Source of the DNA: Corallococcus exercitus
Lineage (GTDB): Bacteria > Myxococcota > Myxococcia > Myxococcales > Myxococcaceae
NCBI RefSeq assembly: GCF_003611585.1
Contig: NZ_RAVW01000014.1
Span: forward strand, 1-49,800
Reading direction: 5' to 3'
DNA length: 49,800 bases
Shown: positions 1-8,620 of the stretch, piece after piece
Numbering within the stretch: position 1 is the stretch's first letter
Layout of the letters: each line of letters opens with the position of its first letter
Translations under genes and position numbers: made by a program
Notes under the pieces: model-generated
The model's database searches: none
What the model was told of the DNA's origin: nothing
What the model saw: the letters and a program-made list of their open reading frames with translations, nothing else

Positions 1-123
1 TCTTCCACGACCTCAAGCGCTTTCGCGCCGCCGCCACCCGCTACGACAAGACGGCGACCTGCTACCTCGCTGTCCTCCACGTCGCTTCCATGCTTCTCTG
101 GCTGCGTTAATCAGGGACAGCCC
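1..123 (+). mobile_element. Right end of an IS5-family-like insertion sequence (partial)
   Basis: The window opens inside a transposase reading frame. About 13 bases after its stop comes TCAGGGACAGCCCC, which reads on the other strand as GGGGCTGTCCCTGA and has the form of an IS terminal inverted repeat. It abuts CTAG at 124-127, a target commonly duplicated by the IS427 subgroup of IS5 elements. The left end lies outside the window, so neither the inverted-repeat pair nor the target duplication can be confirmed. The boundary at about 123 is an inference. Confidence 0.6.
3..110 (+). CDS. IS5-family transposase, C-terminal fragment
   Basis: Only the last 35 residues are inside the window, entering from the left edge and ending at TAA. 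The tail contains RFRAAATRYDKTA, followed by a hydrophobic stretch ending MLLWLR. This matches the usual C-terminus of IS5/IS4-superfamily DDE transposases, where R-x-A-T-R-Y-D-K follows the last catalytic glutamate and the protein ends in a short helix with a W-L-R tail. The catalytic residues are outside the window, so activity cannot be judged. The inverted repeat just downstream agrees with this being the 3' end of the IS. Confidence 0.7.
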   Translation, partial: FHDLKRFRAAATRYDKTATCYLAVLHVASMLLWLR

Positions 124-145
124 CTAGCCAAGGCAGACGGGCGCT

Positions 146-724
146 ATGCATCCTGTGGGCATGGGACAGCCCACAGACAGCGCTCTCGAAGTAGGTGGCG
201 GTGGACCTGAAATCAGTGCCCGCATGCTGGGTAGCGGCACGATGACTTTTGGCATCACCGATGAGTCCATCGCGCGTGGAAGAGCCGTGTTGGCACTCAT
301 CGAGGAGCACGCGCGCAAACTGCCGGGACGAGAGGCCGTCCGGGAGCTCGCTCGACTGGCCAAGGAATTTCCAGGTATTTCCACGAGAGCCCCCGCCTTC
401 CACGAGGCCGTGCGCTTCCTCCGGCGGCATGAGGCGTTTTCTGCCCTCAACCAGCTGATTGGCGAAGGGCGCCGGGGGCGGAAGTTCGCCTCCCCCTTCT
501 ACCTGGTCATGCTCATGGAGCAGGTCATGGAAGAGGAGGGATGCCGGGCCCCCAAGGCAGCTCGCATCCTCGCGGAGCGGCACATGGCGGACTTCATGAA
601 AAGCTCGCGTGCCATCGAGAACGACTACAGCCGCTACCGGGAACTGTATCGGGTCTGGCGCGGTGGCACCTACGTGGATGAAGCAGAGCTCACCCGGATG
701 CCGCTGCAGCCGTTCTACTGGTAG
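146..724 (+). CDS. Uncharacterised protein, possibly 5'-truncated by the adjacent IS
   Basis: Family not recognised. The 192-residue frame is predicted mainly helical, with charged amphipathic stretches (for example AVLALIEEHARKL and MLMEQVMEEEG) and an aromatic-rich end (MPLQPFYW). There is no signal peptide or membrane segment. Other in-frame ATGs lie at 161, 224 and 242, and none has a convincing ribosome site. An in-frame TAG lies at 125-127, exactly at the inferred IS boundary, so the original gene may have started further upstream and been cut by the insertion. Third-position GC is lower over the first 30 codons than in neighbouring genes. The long opposite-strand frame across the same region (107-757) has Arg/His/Gly-rich composition typical of an antisense shadow. 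Confidence 0.5.
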   Translation: MHPVGMGQPTDSALEVGGGGPEISARMLGSGTMTFGITDESIARGRAVLALIEEHARKLPGREAVRELARLAKEFPGISTRAPAFHEAVRFLRRHEAFSALNQLIGEGRRGRKFASPFYLVMLMEQVMEEEGCRAPKAARILAERHMADFMKSSRAIENDYSRYRELYRVWRGGTYVDEAELTRMPLQPFYW

Positions 725-755
725 CTCGCGCAAGTGGAACGGGGCTCCACACCCC

Positions 756-794
756 AAAGAAAAAGCCTGGCAACCCGTACTGGATTGCCAGGCT
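756..794 (-). terminator. Rho-independent terminator of ssrA
   Basis: On the minus strand, just beyond the tmRNA 3' end, a perfect 10-bp stem (AGCCTGGCAA pairing with TTGCCAGGCT, 764-773 with 785-794) is followed by TTTTCTTT. This is a textbook intrinsic terminator placed about 10 nt past the tmRNA acceptor end. Confidence 0.85.
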
Positions 795-803
795 CTTTCA
801 CTG

Positions 804-1164
804 TGGAGGCGGAGGGAATCGAACCCTCGTCCGAAAGCCGTCGGCTCTTCGACCCTACGTGCGTAGTCCGCGATTTGCTACGTCACCTGGACTCCCACGG
901 ACGGGATTCCCGATGCCGGTCCTGGAAAGATCTCGTCACCTCGGGCCCAGGCACCCTTGGCGACCAGTCCGCATTATGACGGCCCATCCCCACCCCACGG
1001 ACCGAGAGCAGGGGGACCGCGCACTAGAGACTGCTAGTTAGGCAGCCAGCGCGAGCTCAACGTTGTCGTTGGCTTTTGTGTTGTTGTCGGAAGTTTTACG
1101 AGCACCCAACAAGCTCGGCACGCGTCTCGAACGTCATTGCCCCCGTCGAAGCCAGGTCGCCCCC
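804..1164 (-). ncRNA. ssrA: Transfer-messenger RNA (tmRNA)
   Basis: tmRNA rescues ribosomes stalled on mRNAs lacking a stop codon, acting with SmpB as alanyl-tRNA mimic and as template for a degradation tag. The minus strand begins GGGGGCGACCTGGCTTCGAC, the conserved tmRNA 5' end, and ends with a T-arm (GAGGGTTCGATTCCCTC) and GCCTCCA. The first six bases GGGGGC pair with the terminal GCCUCC, including one G-U, to form the acceptor stem, so the gene is about 361 nt. The tag frame reads ANDNVELALAA then TAA (1038-1073). After the discriminator A the DNA reads CAG rather than CCA, so the CCA end appears not to be encoded and would need to be added. A terminator follows and a candidate promoter lies upstream. 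Confidence 0.95.
1038..1073 (-). other. tmRNA proteolysis-tag reading frame
   Basis: Eleven codons encode ANDNVELALAA followed by TAA. The resume codon GCC follows ACAAAA. The ending LALAA is the signal recognised by ClpXP-type proteases in tmRNA-tagged proteins. The alanine charged on the tmRNA would precede this encoded sequence. Confidence 0.85.
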
Positions 1165-1209
1165 GGTTCGATGTACGTCATGCGGCCACCGCTGCTCCGC
1201 ACTCGACCT

Positions 1210-1237
1210 ACATTAACCGCTGAACGCCCTCCGTCAA
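1210..1237 (-). promoter_or_regulatory. Candidate sigma-70 promoter of ssrA
   Basis: On the minus strand TTGACG (1232-1237) is separated by 16 nt from TAATGT (1210-1215). The -35 matches consensus well and the -10 is weak. Initiation about 7 nt downstream would give a precursor with roughly 40 nt of 5' leader before the mature tmRNA start at 1164, to be removed by RNase P. Confidence 0.4.
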
Positions 1238-1319
1238 TCCTCCTGATTGCTCGCAGGTCGCTCCGGCAACATCTCCTTCCCTGCTTGCCTCTCGGGCAAG
1301 CCCCCGGAGGCACTCCCCC

Positions 1320-2327
1320 ATGCAGGCGTACGAGCTCCAGCACACCACCGGCTCCTCCAGCTGGTCCCTCGTGGAGAAGCCCCAGCCTCAGCCGGGCCCC
1401 GGCCAGGCGCTCGTCCGCATCCACGCCGTCTCCCTCAACTACCGCGACCTCATCATCACCCGCGGCACCTACCCCGGCCTGAAGCTCCCCCTCATCCCCT
1501 GCTCGGACGGGGCCGGCCAGGTCGTCGCCGTGGGCCCCGGCGTCACCCGCGTGAAGCCGGGCGACCGCGTGGCCCCCACCTTCTTCCAGGTCTGGACCGA
1601 CGGCGAGCGCACCCCGGAGCGGGTCGCCCATGCGCTCGGCGGCAGCATCCCCGGCGTGCTCTCCGAGTACGTCTGCCTGGACGCCGAGGGGCTCGCCCTC
1701 CTGCCGGACTGGCTCTCCTACGAGGAGGGCGCCACCCTGCCCTGCGCCGCCGTCACCGCCTGGAACGCGCTCGTCCCCCAGGGCGGCCTCAAGGCCGGGC
1801 AGACCGTGCTCGCCCAGGGCACCGGCGGCGTGTCCATCTTCACCCTCCAGTTCGCCCGCCTCCTCGGCGCTCGCGTCATCATCACCTCCAGCCAGGACGA
1901 CAAGCTCCAGCGCGCGAAGCAGCTGGGCGCCGACGGGCTCATCAACTACTGCCAGACGCCGGACTGGGAGCAGGCCGTCCTCACGCTCACCGGCGGCCAG
2001 GGCGTGGACCACGTGCTGGAGGTGGGCGGCGCGGGCACGCTGCCCCGCTCCGTCGCGGCCACGAAGGCGGGCGGCCACATCGCGCTCATCGGCCTGCTCA
2101 CCGGGGCTCCTGGCAAGCCGGACACCCGCGCCACCAGCAGCAAACACCTGCGCGTCATCAGCACCTACGTGGGCAGTCGCGAGATGTTCGAGGACATGCT
2201 CAAGGCCATGTCGCGGGAGAAGACGCGGCCCGTCATCGACCGCGTCTTCCCCTTCGCCCAGGCTCGCGAGGCCCTGCGCCACATGGAGTCCGGTGGCCAC
2301 TTCGGGAAGATCGTCATCACCGTGTGA
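1320..2327 (+). CDS. MDR-family NAD(P)-dependent oxidoreductase (zinc-less alcohol dehydrogenase / quinone oxidoreductase type)
   Basis: The 335-residue protein has the two-domain fold of medium-chain dehydrogenases/reductases. The N-terminal GroES-like domain (about 1-140) carries SLNYRDL, where catalytic zinc enzymes have a cysteine in place of the asparagine, so a catalytic zinc site is not expected. The Rossmann domain contains GTGGVS (about 166-171) and a typical cofactor-binding beta-alpha-beta unit. The end GHFGKIVI is standard for the family. Likely role is NAD(P)H-dependent reduction or oxidation of an alcohol, quinone or enal; the substrate cannot be read. The start is supported by GGAGG about 10 nt upstream. 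It is followed after 105 nt by the M16 peptidase genes and shows no functional link to them. Confidence 0.9.
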   Translation: MQAYELQHTTGSSSWSLVEKPQPQPGPGQALVRIHAVSLNYRDLIITRGTYPGLKLPLIPCSDGAGQVVAVGPGVTRVKPGDRVAPTFFQVWTDGERTPERVAHALGGSIPGVLSEYVCLDAEGLALLPDWLSYEEGATLPCAAVTAWNALVPQGGLKAGQTVLAQGTGGVSIFTLQFARLLGARVIITSSQDDKLQRAKQLGADGLINYCQTPDWEQAVLTLTGGQGVDHVLEVGGAGTLPRSVAATKAGGHIALIGLLTGAPGKPDTRATSSKHLRVISTYVGSREMFEDMLKAMSREKTRPVIDRVFPFAQAREALRHMESGGHFGKIVITV

Positions 2328-2432
2328 GGCCCCGCTCTGGCGCGCAGGTGACACGCGTCCAGAAAGCCGCCCACCCCCGGCCTACCTCCGGCGTAACGTC
2401 CCTCCCTTTCCCAGCACTGAAAGGGTCCGCGC

Positions 2433-3797
2433 ATGCGCCGCCTGTTGCCCCTCCTGCTGCTGCTCCTGATGCCGGTGCTCCCGGCGTCCGCGGAGCCGCC
2501 TCCAGACGCCTCCCGCTTCTTCCCCTACACGCTGAACACCACGCGCCTGCCCAACGGGCTCACCGTGGTGCGCGTGCCGTTCAACTCGCCCGGCATCGTC
2601 GCGTACGTCACCGCCGTGCGCGTGGGTTCGCGCAACGAGGTGGAGCCCGGCCGCACCGGCTTCGCCCACTTCTTCGAACACATGATGTTCAAGGGGACGA
2701 AGGCGAACCCGGAGGGCCAGCGCGAGCGCATCCTCGGCGGCTTCGGCTTCGACGACAACGCGTTCACCACCGACGACATCACCGTGTACCAGGTGTACGG
2801 CCCCACCGCCGGCCTGGAGAAGCTCATCGCGCTGGAGGCCGACCGCTTCCAGAACCTGGAGTACTCCGAGCCGGCCTTCCAGACGGAGGCGCTCGCCGTC
2901 CTGGGCGAGTACCACAAGAACGCCGCGGGCCCGGACCTCAAGCTGGAGGAGGCCCTGGCGAAGACGGCCTTCAAGCGCCACACGTACCAGCACACCACGC
3001 TCGGCTTCTACGAAGACATCCAGGCGATGCCCAAGGCGTATGCGTACAGCCGCTCGTTCTTCGAGCGCTGGTACACCCCCGCCAACACCACCCTCTTCAT
3101 CGTCGGTGACTTCAACGACGCGCAGGTGGTCGCCCAGGTCACCAAGGCCTACGGCGGATGGCAGCGCCAGCCCACCAGCGTCATCATCCCCACCGAACCC
3201 GAGCAGACGAGTGCGCGCTCCGTCCACGTGGACTGGCCGCAGCCCACGCAGCCTCGCCACGTGCTCGCGTGGCACAGTCCCGCCGCGCGCGCGGACACGC
3301 CGGACGCCGCCATCCAGTCCATCCTCGCCGAGTACCTCGTGGGCGACACCAGCCCCGCGTACAAGGAGCTGGTGCTGGAGAAGCAGTACGTCGAATCGCT
3401 GGATGCCTCCACCACGCCCCACCGCGACCCGTACCTCTTCCTCATCGACGCCACCCTCCAGGACGAACAGCACCGCGCCGCCGTGGACGCCGTGCTGCGC
3501 CGCGAGGTGACGGCCGTGACCGGCGCCCCGGTGGACCCCGTGCGCTTGAGGGCCATCCAGGACCACCTGCGCTACGGCCTCTTGATGGACATGGAGACGC
3601 CGCGCGACGTGGCCATCGACCTGGCCCTCTACGCGGGCGTGATGGGCCGCCCCGACGCGCTCGCCAGCTATCTGAAGCAACTGGGCAGCGTGACGCCCCA
3701 GCAGCTCACCCTGTTCGCGAGGAAGTACCTCAAGGACACCAACCTCACCGTCCTCACCCTCACCCCCAAGGCCGTCGCCGCCGGAGGGACGCCGTGA
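2433..3797 (+). CDS. M16 (pitrilysin/insulinase-like) zinc metallopeptidase, catalytic subunit, secreted
   Basis: The 454-residue protein starts with a signal peptide (MRRLLPLLLLLLMPVLPASA). The inverted zinc motif HxxEH is present as HFFEH (79-83), and the third ligand Glu159 lies 76 residues further on, the spacing seen in pitrilysin. Two M16 half-domains follow, with R-x-Y-like residues near the C-terminus as in the inactive half. It overlaps the next gene by one base (TGATG), so the two are translationally coupled and probably form a heterodimer of active and inactive M16 subunits, as in mitochondrial-type processing peptidases. Expected location is periplasm or outer surface. Substrate unknown. 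Confidence 0.92.
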   Translation: MRRLLPLLLLLLMPVLPASAEPPPDASRFFPYTLNTTRLPNGLTVVRVPFNSPGIVAYVTAVRVGSRNEVEPGRTGFAHFFEHMMFKGTKANPEGQRERILGGFGFDDNAFTTDDITVYQVYGPTAGLEKLIALEADRFQNLEYSEPAFQTEALAVLGEYHKNAAGPDLKLEEALAKTAFKRHTYQHTTLGFYEDIQAMPKAYAYSRSFFERWYTPANTTLFIVGDFNDAQVVAQVTKAYGGWQRQPTSVIIPTEPEQTSARSVHVDWPQPTQPRHVLAWHSPAARADTPDAAIQSILAEYLVGDTSPAYKELVLEKQYVESLDASTTPHRDPYLFLIDATLQDEQHRAAVDAVLRREVTAVTGAPVDPVRLRAIQDHLRYGLLMDMETPRDVAIDLALYAGVMGRPDALASYLKQLGSVTPQQLTLFARKYLKDTNLTVLTLTPKAVAAGGTP

Positions 3798-5392
3798 TGA
3801 AGACCCGCGCTACCGTGTCACTCATCCTGGCCGCCGCGCTGTCCCTCGCCAGCTGCGCCCACCACAAGCCTCCTGAAACGCCGCCGGGGAACCCGCCCGG
3901 GGAGCCCCCTCCGCCACCGCCCGAGCCTGGCGACGTGCCCGCGGTGCCACTCAAGGAGCCGCCGCCGATGCAGCTCGTCGTGCAGGCCCGGGGGGACACG
4001 CCCATCGTCAGCCTGCGGCTCGTCTTCCACACGGGCTCCATCGATGACCCGAAGGGCAAGGAGGGTCTCACCGCCCTCACCGCGAAGCTGATGGCGGAGG
4101 GCGGCACGCAGCGGCTCACCGCCGCGCAGCTGCTGGAAGCGCTCTACCCCATGGCCGCCGAGCTCAAGGTCTTCACCGACAAGGAGATGACCACCCTCTC
4201 CGGCCGCGTCCACCAGGACTTCCTGCCCGCGTTCCTGCTGCTCTTCACGGACACGCTGCTCCAGCCGCGCTTCGACCCCGCGGAGTTCGAGCGCCTGCGC
4301 GCCAACGCGCTCAATGCCGTGCGCAACGGCCTGCGCAGCGAGGACGACGAGACGCTGGGCAAGGTGGGCCTGGACGCGCTGCTCTACGCGGGACACCCCT
4401 ACGCCCACTTCACCGGCGGCACCGTGCAGGGGCTCCAGTCCCTCACGCTGGAGGACGTGAAGGCGCACGCGCGCCGCGTGTTCACCCAGGACCGGCTGGT
4501 CATCGGCCTGGCGGGGCCGGTGGACGCGAACCTCCAGCAGACCCTCACCTCGCGGCTGGGCGCGCTGCCCGCCAAGGGCGCGCCCCGGGTGGAGCTGCCG
4601 ACCGTGAAGTCCTCCGCGGGGCGCACGCTCATCCTCCAGAAGCCCACGCTCTCCACCGCCGTGAGCATGGGCTTCGTCACGCCCATGCGCCGGGGGAACC
4701 CGGACTTCTTCCCGGTGGCGTTCGCGCTGTCGAACCTGGGCGAGCACCGCCAGTTCATCGGCGTGCTCTTCAACGAGCTGCGCGAACAGCGCGGCCTCAA
4801 CTACGGCGACTACGCCTACGCCGAGCACTTCATCGAGGACCGCGGCAACGGCACGTTCAACCGCACCAACCTGGTGCGCACGCAGCAGGACGTGTCCCTC
4901 TGGCTGCGGCCCGTGGTGCCCGCCAACGGCGTGTTCGCCACGCGCGGCGCGGTGTTCTTCCTGGAGCGGATGTCGAAGGAGCCCCTCACCCAGGAGCGCT
5001 TCGACCTGGTGCGCGGCTTCCTCCAGGGCTACACGCGCCTGTGGGAGCAGACCGACCAGCGACGGCTGGGCTACGCCATCGACTCGCTCTACTACGGCAC
5101 GCCGAACTTCCTGGAGGCCTACCGCGAGGCGCTGACGCAGATGACGCCGCAGTCCGTGCAGGCCGCCGTGAAACGGCAGCTGGCGCCGGAGAAGCTGGCA
5201 TTCGTGTTCGTCACGGAGGACGCGCAGGGGCTGGCGCAGAAGCTGAAGTCCGGCGAGCCGTCGCCCATCACCTACGCGTCGCCCAAGCCACCGGAGCTGC
5301 TCAAGCTGGATGAGCTCATCATCCAGCAGAAGCTCCCGGTGCGCCCGGACGCCATCCAGGTCCTCCCGGCGGCGCAGTTCATGGAGCGCTGA
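3797..5392 (+). CDS. M16-family lipoprotein, non-catalytic partner subunit
   Basis: The 531-residue protein has a lipoprotein signal ending in the lipobox LASC (Cys20), then a proline-rich tether (about 25-55) before the M16 fold. The HxxEH motif is absent, while family features remain: VFHTGSIDD in the first strand region, GHPYAH, and RGLNYG in the second half. This is the normal arrangement for the inactive partner of a two-gene M16 pair. The start at 3797 overlaps the stop of the catalytic gene. The same frame is open upstream to 3158 but there lies inside the other subunit, so the earlier start is rejected. It ends 21 nt before the convergent lipoprotein gene. Confidence 0.9.
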   Translation: MKTRATVSLILAAALSLASCAHHKPPETPPGNPPGEPPPPPPEPGDVPAVPLKEPPPMQLVVQARGDTPIVSLRLVFHTGSIDDPKGKEGLTALTAKLMAEGGTQRLTAAQLLEALYPMAAELKVFTDKEMTTLSGRVHQDFLPAFLLLFTDTLLQPRFDPAEFERLRANALNAVRNGLRSEDDETLGKVGLDALLYAGHPYAHFTGGTVQGLQSLTLEDVKAHARRVFTQDRLVIGLAGPVDANLQQTLTSRLGALPAKGAPRVELPTVKSSAGRTLILQKPTLSTAVSMGFVTPMRRGNPDFFPVAFALSNLGEHRQFIGVLFNELREQRGLNYGDYAYAEHFIEDRGNGTFNRTNLVRTQQDVSLWLRPVVPANGVFATRGAVFFLERMSKEPLTQERFDLVRGFLQGYTRLWEQTDQRRLGYAIDSLYYGTPNFLEAYREALTQMTPQSVQAAVKRQLAPEKLAFVFVTEDAQGLAQKLKSGEPSPITYASPKPPELLKLDELIIQQKLPVRPDAIQVLPAAQFMER

Positions 5393-5413
5393 CGTCCGCG
5401 CCCGTTCCGGCGC

Positions 5414-6430
5414 TCAGGGGCTTTGCGGCAACGCCGTCCACACGCCGCGGAAGCGCTTGAGCGCCGGATCCTTCTGGCGCTTGCACTCCACGCCCTCCAC
5501 CTCCACGGTGCCGTCGTCGCTGAGCAGCAGGATGTCGTCGGACGTGTCCGGCGTGAAGAACGCCTCCGGGTTCACGCCCGACAGGTCCACCGACGTCACC
5601 GGCACCGGCGCGTCGTCTCCGCCCTTCCAGGTGAACAGCCGCGAGCGCGCCTCGGAAGCCGTGGCCCCCGCGATGATGAGATAGCGCCCCCGCCACGACG
5701 ACAGCGAACGGATGCCCAGCCCGCCCAGCTCCAGCAACCGGGGCGGCCCGAAGCGCGCGCACGCACCGTCGCGCACCACCGCCTCCGGGTTCAGCAGCGG
5801 CACCACCAGCGCCTTGTCCTGCGTCAGCGGGCTCCGGAAGCCAATGAGCATCCCGGGCGCGTCCAGCATCGCCGTCATGCCCTCGATGTTGAGCCCTCCA
5901 GGTTCCTTGGGCGGCAGCGGCTCCGCCTGCGCGAGCCCGTACGGCGCGAGCCTTGGATCCGCGAGCAGGTCCTCCAGCAGCCGCGTGTACGGCTGGCCGA
6001 TGAGCTGGACGTGCTCGGGGTCTTCCACGCTCGTGGCGAAGAAGCGCAGGCGCGCGGGCTGCTTCTTGCCGGCGCTGTTGCGGCCATGCGACGTGAGCCA
6101 GAAGGCCAGGTTGCCCAGCCGCGAGCCCGCTTCGATGTCCGTCTCCGGCGGCTTCTTCTTCACCGGCAATTCCAGCGACGGCGACAGGTCCACCGTGCGC
6201 AGCGGACGGCCGCCCTTCCGTGAATCGTAGACGCGCAGGATGTTGTCCTCGTCGTCCGCCACGACGAACAGGCCCTGGCCCAATTCCACCGCGCCGGACG
6301 CGTCACAGCTTCCCTCGAAGACGACCGTGCCTTCAGGTGCCGCGGCGGGCAGCGCGTCGCGCCGCACGTTCGCCTCGCGGGCGCCGCAGCCCGCCACCAG
6401 GACACAACCCCACAGGAGCCACCGGTTCAT
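5414..6430 (-). CDS. DUF3616-like lipoprotein (predicted beta-propeller)
   Basis: The 338-residue product begins MNRWLLWGCVLVAGCG, a lipoprotein signal with lipobox VAGC, so it is probably membrane-anchored and exported. The body resembles DUF3616 proteins: a repeated pattern of strand-rich blocks with VVADDEDNILRVYD near the N-terminus, NIEGMTAM and ALVVPLLNP in the middle, and FFTPDTSDDILLLSDDG near the end. Function of the family is unknown. The start at 6430 is chosen because it gives a clean signal peptide; the frame is open to 6529 but the extra residues are basic and low-complexity. Transcribed towards the M16 pair. Confidence 0.75.
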   Translation of the reverse strand: MNRWLLWGCVLVAGCGAREANVRRDALPAAAPEGTVVFEGSCDASGAVELGQGLFVVADDEDNILRVYDSRKGGRPLRTVDLSPSLELPVKKKPPETDIEAGSRLGNLAFWLTSHGRNSAGKKQPARLRFFATSVEDPEHVQLIGQPYTRLLEDLLADPRLAPYGLAQAEPLPPKEPGGLNIEGMTAMLDAPGMLIGFRSPLTQDKALVVPLLNPEAVVRDGACARFGPPRLLELGGLGIRSLSSWRGRYLIIAGATASEARSRLFTWKGGDDAPVPVTSVDLSGVNPEAFFTPDTSDDILLLSDDGTVEVEGVECKRQKDPALKRFRGVWTALPQSP

Positions 6431-6628
6431 GGCCCTTCTTGTCGCTGCTCGAACGGCGTCACGCGCGCCGCGAAACCGGAGGCCCTCCGGAAAGTGTGTC
6501 GTAACCGACAGGACGCGGCGCGGATCCACTCACGCCCGGGGTTTGTAGAAATGGCATGAGGCTGTAGCTCGCACGCCGAGGGGTGGGTTTTCTTCCGGCG
6601 AGAGTGGGTGGGTGCTAAGAGCCTCGGT

Positions 6629-8542
6629 ATGCAATGCCCCGACTCCGAACCTTCGTGGAGCCGGTCCGCGTGCGGCGCGGCCCTGCGACTCGCGGTCCTG
6701 GGCCTGCTGCTCACCACGGCAGCGGCCCACGCCCAACCCGACCCCTTCGCCCGAGGCTTCGACGCCGTCCCGGTGAAACCGACGGCCGCGCAGTCCAGCG
6801 GCATTGCCCTGGAAGGCGCCACCGTGGAACCGGTGGGCAGCTACCGGGGCGCGCTGCTCCTGGATTTCAACTGGCGCATCCTCGCCCTGAAGCTGGGTGA
6901 CGAGAAGCTGGGGGACCTCATCCCGTACCGGCTGGACGCGCACCTGCTGTTCTCCTACCAGCTGCTGGAGCGGTTGGAGCTGGGCGTGGACCTGCCGTTC
7001 ACGCTCATCCAGGGCGACAACTTCTCGCTCCTGGGGGACGCGCTGAACTCGCCGGAGTTCCCCGGCGCCGCGGGCGTCAGCGGCACCACGCTGGGCGACA
7101 TCCGCGTGCTGCCGCGCGTGAGCCTGCTGAACCCGGACCGCTTCCCGCTGGGGCTCGCGCTGGTGGCGGAGGTGCGGCTGCCCACCGGCAGCGCCCAGAG
7201 CTTCACGGGTGAGCGCGGCGTGGTGTTCGCCCCGCGCCTGGCCGTGGAGAAGAAGCTGGGACCCGTGCGCGTGCTGGGCAACGCGGGTGTGCTGCTGCGC
7301 CCCGCGGCGCAGTACCTCAACCTGCGCGTGGACGACGAGCTGACGCTGGGCGCGGGCGGCATCGTGGACCTGCCGGACATCAGCCGGCTGCGCGAGGTGA
7401 AGGCCACCGCGGAAATGCACCTGCGCACGCCGCTGGCGCGCCCCTTCAACTTCGACCAGGCGGATTCGCTCAAGACGCCGTGGGAGCTGCTGGTGGGCGC
7501 CCGCGCGAAGGTGTGGGGCGACTGGGGCGTGGAGCTGGACGTGGGCCGCGGCCTCAACGTCACCACCGGCTACGGCCGTGAAGCCCTGCGCGTCATGCTG
7601 GCGCTGCGCTACGACAAGACCTTCAAGGACGAGGGGCCGGACTCGGACGGCGACGGCGTGCCCGACGTGCGCGACCGCTGCCCCACGCAGCCCGAGGACA
7701 AGGACGACTTCGAGGACCAGGACGGCTGCCCGGATCCGGACAACGACGGCGACGGCGTGGCCGACGGCGACGACGCGTGCCCCAGCAAGCCCGGCCCGAA
7801 GGAGAGCAAGGGCTGCCCGCCGGAGCCGGAGAAGGACACCGACAACGACGGCATCGTCGACCCGCTGGACAAGTGCCCCACGGTGCCCGGCCCGAAGGAC
7901 TTCGACGGCTGCCCGGACACGGACTTCGACGAGATTCCAGACGGCGAGGACGACTGCCCCGACGTGGCCGGCCCGCCGGAGAACAACGGCTGCCCGTACG
8001 ACGCTCCGCCCTACGTCGTCGTGGAGTCGGACCGCATCCGCATCAAGGGCAACATCCTGTTCGAGACGGGCTCCGCGGTCATCCAGAAGCAGTCGTACCC
8101 GCTGCTGGACGAGGTGGCGACGGTGCTCGCGAAGAACCCCACGCTGGGGCCGGTGCAGATTGAAGGGCACACGGACAACAAGGGTTCGCGTCAGCTCAAC
8201 GTGGACCTGTCCAACCGTCGCGCGAAGTCGGTGCTCGACTACCTGGTGAAGAAGGGCATCGACCGCAAGCGCCTCACGTCGCAGGGCTTCGGGTTCGACC
8301 GGCCCATCGCCACCAACGACACGGCGCTCGGCCGCGCGAAGAACCGGCGCGTGGACTTCAAGCTGGTGAAATCGGAGATCGAAACCGGCCCGAAGGAGAC
8401 CATCGTCCCCAATGGCCAGCCGCCGCCGCCCGGCACCGAGCCCGTGCCTGGACCGGGCGCGCCGCCGCCCACCCCGGGCACGGCCACGCCGCCGAAGCCC
8501 CAGGCCGCGCCGGACGCGAGCAAGCCGGCCGGCAAGAAGTAA
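6629..8542 (+). CDS. OmpA-family outer-membrane protein with thrombospondin type 3 repeats
   Basis: The protein has three parts. After a signal peptide (LLLTTAAAHA, cleavage before Q) comes an N-terminal strand-rich region of about 300 residues, probably a beta-barrel. Next is an acidic calcium-binding stretch of thrombospondin type 3 repeats (about nt 7636-8000) with repeated D-x-D-x-D-G and CP motifs such as DSDGDGVPD and DNDGDGVADGDD. The C-terminal OmpA domain (about nt 8040-8370) contains ILFETGS, EGHTDNKG and NRRAKSVLDYL, which bind peptidoglycan. A proline-rich tail follows. It probably links the outer membrane to the cell wall. A GTG at 6608 is an alternative start; 6629 gives the better signal peptide. 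Neither has a strong ribosome site. Confidence 0.92.
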   Translation: MQCPDSEPSWSRSACGAALRLAVLGLLLTTAAAHAQPDPFARGFDAVPVKPTAAQSSGIALEGATVEPVGSYRGALLLDFNWRILALKLGDEKLGDLIPYRLDAHLLFSYQLLERLELGVDLPFTLIQGDNFSLLGDALNSPEFPGAAGVSGTTLGDIRVLPRVSLLNPDRFPLGLALVAEVRLPTGSAQSFTGERGVVFAPRLAVEKKLGPVRVLGNAGVLLRPAAQYLNLRVDDELTLGAGGIVDLPDISRLREVKATAEMHLRTPLARPFNFDQADSLKTPWELLVGARAKVWGDWGVELDVGRGLNVTTGYGREALRVMLALRYDKTFKDEGPDSDGDGVPDVRDRCPTQPEDKDDFEDQDGCPDPDNDGDGVADGDDACPSKPGPKESKGCPPEPEKDTDNDGIVDPLDKCPTVPGPKDFDGCPDTDFDEIPDGEDDCPDVAGPPENNGCPYDAPPYVVVESDRIRIKGNILFETGSAVIQKQSYPLLDEVATVLAKNPTLGPVQIEGHTDNKGSRQLNVDLSNRRAKSVLDYLVKKGIDRKRLTSQGFGFDRPIATNDTALGRAKNRRVDFKLVKSEIETGPKETIVPNGQPPPPGTEPVPGPGAPPPTPGTATPPKPQAAPDASKPAGKK

Positions 8543-8553
8543 CGCGTTCCGTT

Positions 8554-8602
8554 GGGACGGCCCGATGCGCGGGCCGTCCCAAATCGCTGCCTTTGTTTTT
8601 TT
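8554..8602 (+). terminator. Likely terminator after the OmpA-family gene
   Basis: A 10-bp perfect inverted repeat, GGGACGGCCC (8554-8563) with GGGCCGTCCC (8571-8580), starts 11 nt after the stop. A T-rich run (TTTGTTTTTTT) follows, but only after a gap of 11 nt, so the hairpin is clear and its intrinsic-terminator activity is less certain. Confidence 0.55.
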
Positions 8603-8620
8603 GCGGGGTGGTTGGAGGAC

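Noticed and set aside
107-757. 216-codon minus-strand frame over the first gene
   Set aside because: Composition is typical of an antisense frame and the opposite plus-strand frame looks more like a protein; it also runs into the IS end and the ssrA terminator.
804-845. tRNA 3' half (T-arm and acceptor)
   Set aside because: The matching 5' end is 361 nt away with tmRNA signatures and a tag frame, so it is ssrA and not a tRNA.
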